From DASROJ01 sp035646975 (lineage in GTDB: Bacteria; Acidobacteriota; Polarisedimenticolia; JACPZX01; DASXTC01): 5,397 nucleotides of DNA. The position numbers and the translations under genes were made by a program. Positions 4,237 to 5,397 of the stretch are shown here, piece after piece (position 1 is the first letter of the stretch; each line of letters begins with the position of its first letter). Below the pieces are notes generated by a model. It did not search any database, was not told the origin of the DNA, and saw only the letters and a list, made by a program, of their open reading frames with translations. The DNA lies in the NCBI GenBank assembly GCA_035646975.1, contig DASROJ010000096.1, positions 1 through 5,397 on the forward strand, given 5' to 3'.

Positions 4237-5397
4237 ATGTCCGAAGCCGATCGCGATCTGAGATCCATCCAGCAGGCACGCAGGCTGGCGGAACAGGCGT
4301 CCACGGCGGCGGGCGCCCTGGCGTCGTTCTCGCAGGAACAGCTCGACACCATCCTTGACGCGATGCAGAGCGCGGCGCTTCCGCACGCAGAGGATTGGGC
4401 CGGACTGGCCGTTGAAGAGACCGGCTTCGGCAACGTCGGCGACAAGATCCTCAAGAACCTCTTTTCCACCGTGGATCTTCACCGTCACATCCGGCCGATG
4501 CGCACGGTCGGCGTTCTGAGGCAGGACGAGGCGAACCGCGTCCTGGAGATCGCCTCGCCGGTCGGCGTGGTGGCGGCGATCATCCCCAGCACCAACCCCA
4601 CTTCAACCGCCATCTACAAGGTTTTCATCTCGTTGAAGGCCGGCAACGCGGTGGTGCTGTCGCCCCACCCCTACGCGCAGAAGTGCGTCAATGCGGTCTC
4701 GACCATCCTGTCGGAGGCGGCCCGCGCCGCGGGGGCGCCCGACGACGCGATCAGCTGCATGACCGACCCGCACCTCGACGGCACCTCGGAGCTGATGAAG
4801 CACCCGGCCGTGGGGGTGATCCTCGCCACCGGCGGAACCGGGCTCGTGCGCGCGGCCTATTCTTCGGGCAAGCCGGCCTACGGAGTGGGTCCCGGCAACG
4901 TCCCGGCCTTCGTCGAACGCACCGCCGACATCGTCAAGGCCGCCCGCGACATCGTCTCGGGCAAGACGTTCGACAACGGCGTGCTCTGCTCCTCGGAAAA
5001 CGCGGTGGTGGCCGACCTTCCGATTGCCGGCGCGTTGATCGAGCAGATGAAACTCAACGGCGCTTTCTTCTGCGAAGAAGACGCCGCCGCACGCCTGGCC
5101 CGTTTCGCGGTGCGGGCGGACGGCTCGCTCAACACGGCCATCGTCGGCAAGTCGGCGGAAATCATCGCGTCGATGGCAGGTATCGCCGTTCCTTCCGGCA
5201 CCCGATGCCTCGTGGCGCGACTCACCGGCGTGGGGCGCGAGCATCCGCTGTCGCGCGAGAAGCTCTCCCCCATTCTCGCGTTCTATGTCGAGGACGGCTG
5301 GGAGAGCTGCTGCCGGCGCGTGCTGGAGATCCTGCGTTACGGCGGCATGGGACACACCATGTCGATCCACTCGCAGAATCACGACATCATCATGAAG
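4237..5397 (+). CDS. CoA-acylating aldehyde dehydrogenase, microcompartment type (3' end outside window)
   Basis: 387 codons are open to the right edge; the C-terminus is missing. The protein belongs to the ALDH superfamily, in the acylating branch (PduP/EutE, and the aldehyde domain of AdhE) that oxidises an aldehyde with NAD+ and CoA to acyl-CoA. Motifs seen are 'VEETGFG' (59-65), 'PVGVVAAIIPSTNPTSTAIY' (108-127) with Asn120, 'ILATGGTGLVRAAYSSGKPA' (195-214), 'GVGPGNVP' (216-223), and 'TFDNGVLCSSENAVV' (244-258) with the catalytic Cys251. 'GVGPGNVP' stands where hydrolytic ALDHs carry the general-base Glu (ELGGK), which supports acyl transfer to CoA. The N-terminus 'DLRSIQQARRLAEQA' (7-21) is an amphipathic helix, but it looks like the normal family start; any encapsulation peptide could be there or in the missing C-terminus. 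ATG 4237 has only a weak GGTGA (4228-4232). Being next to BMC-H, it is probably cargo, the signature enzyme of a metabolosome. Confidence 0.93.
   Translation, partial: MSEADRDLRSIQQARRLAEQASTAAGALASFSQEQLDTILDAMQSAALPHAEDWAGLAVEETGFGNVGDKILKNLFSTVDLHRHIRPMRTVGVLRQDEANRVLEIASPVGVVAAIIPSTNPTSTAIYKVFISLKAGNAVVLSPHPYAQKCVNAVSTILSEAARAAGAPDDAISCMTDPHLDGTSELMKHPAVGVILATGGTGLVRAAYSSGKPAYGVGPGNVPAFVERTADIVKAARDIVSGKTFDNGVLCSSENAVVADLPIAGALIEQMKLNGAFFCEEDAAARLARFAVRADGSLNTAIVGKSAEIIASMAGIAVPSGTRCLVARLTGVGREHPLSREKLSPILAFYVEDGWESCCRRVLEILRYGGMGHTMSIHSQNHDIIMK

Noticed and set aside
4603..5382. 259-codon open frame on the minus strand opposite the aldehyde dehydrogenase
   Set aside because: The + strand frame is uninterrupted from 4237 to the edge and carries all ALDH motifs. 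The antisense product is His/Arg/Gly-rich and resembles nothing I know.
1..5397. CRISPR arrays, tRNA or rRNA genes, insertion sequences
   Set aside because: I saw no regularly spaced direct repeats, no tRNA cloverleaf with a T-loop motif, and no transposase or terminal inverted repeats on either strand.

Overview
This is a high-GC bacterial window (about two thirds G+C by eye). Every real gene lies on the + strand. It joins two functional blocks. The gene order ileS-lspA-lgt-rluD, the divergent 'GCFAAGCCYG' form of Lgt and a PduA/EutM-like shell protein suggest a GC-rich, non-enterobacterial Gram-negative lineage. An Acidobacteriota-like or neighbouring phylum is possible, but that is inference and the sequence alone does not fix the taxon.

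Block 1 (positions 2-3730) is a tightly packed housekeeping operon. It holds the 3' end of ileS (isoleucyl-tRNA synthetase, with its C-terminal zinc-finger cysteines), lspA (signal peptidase II), lgt (prolipoprotein diacylglyceryl transferase), an RluD-type 23S rRNA pseudouridine synthase, and a Rossmann-fold/DUF2520 protein of unknown substrate. Three of the four junctions are 4-base stop/start overlaps (TTGA, ATGA, ATGA). The lgt/rluD junction has a 15-base gap with an unusual arrangement: a perfect AAGGAGG followed by a 9-codon mini-ORF that overlaps the rluD start. Lgt and LspA catalyse consecutive steps of lipoprotein maturation.

Block 2 (3727-5397, running off the right edge) is the start of a bacterial microcompartment (BMC) locus. 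A near-consensus sigma70-type promoter (TTGACC, 17 bases, TAGAAT) begins on the stop codon of the DUF2520 gene and drives a BMC-H hexameric shell protein. A 146-base spacer follows, containing a nested inverted repeat that could fold into a branched RNA. Then comes a CoA-acylating aldehyde dehydrogenase of the type encapsulated in metabolosomes, cut off at the window edge after 387 codons. Together they indicate an aldehyde-oxidising metabolosome: the shell confines a volatile aldehyde while the dehydrogenase converts it to acyl-CoA. The upstream aldehyde-generating enzyme, which would define the substrate, lies outside the window.

The points most worth a second look are the BMC locus and its promoter, the structured BMC-H/dehydrogenase spacer, the substitutions at Lgt positions considered important in E. 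coli, the mini-ORF at the rluD start, and the alanine/tyrosine pore of the shell protein.
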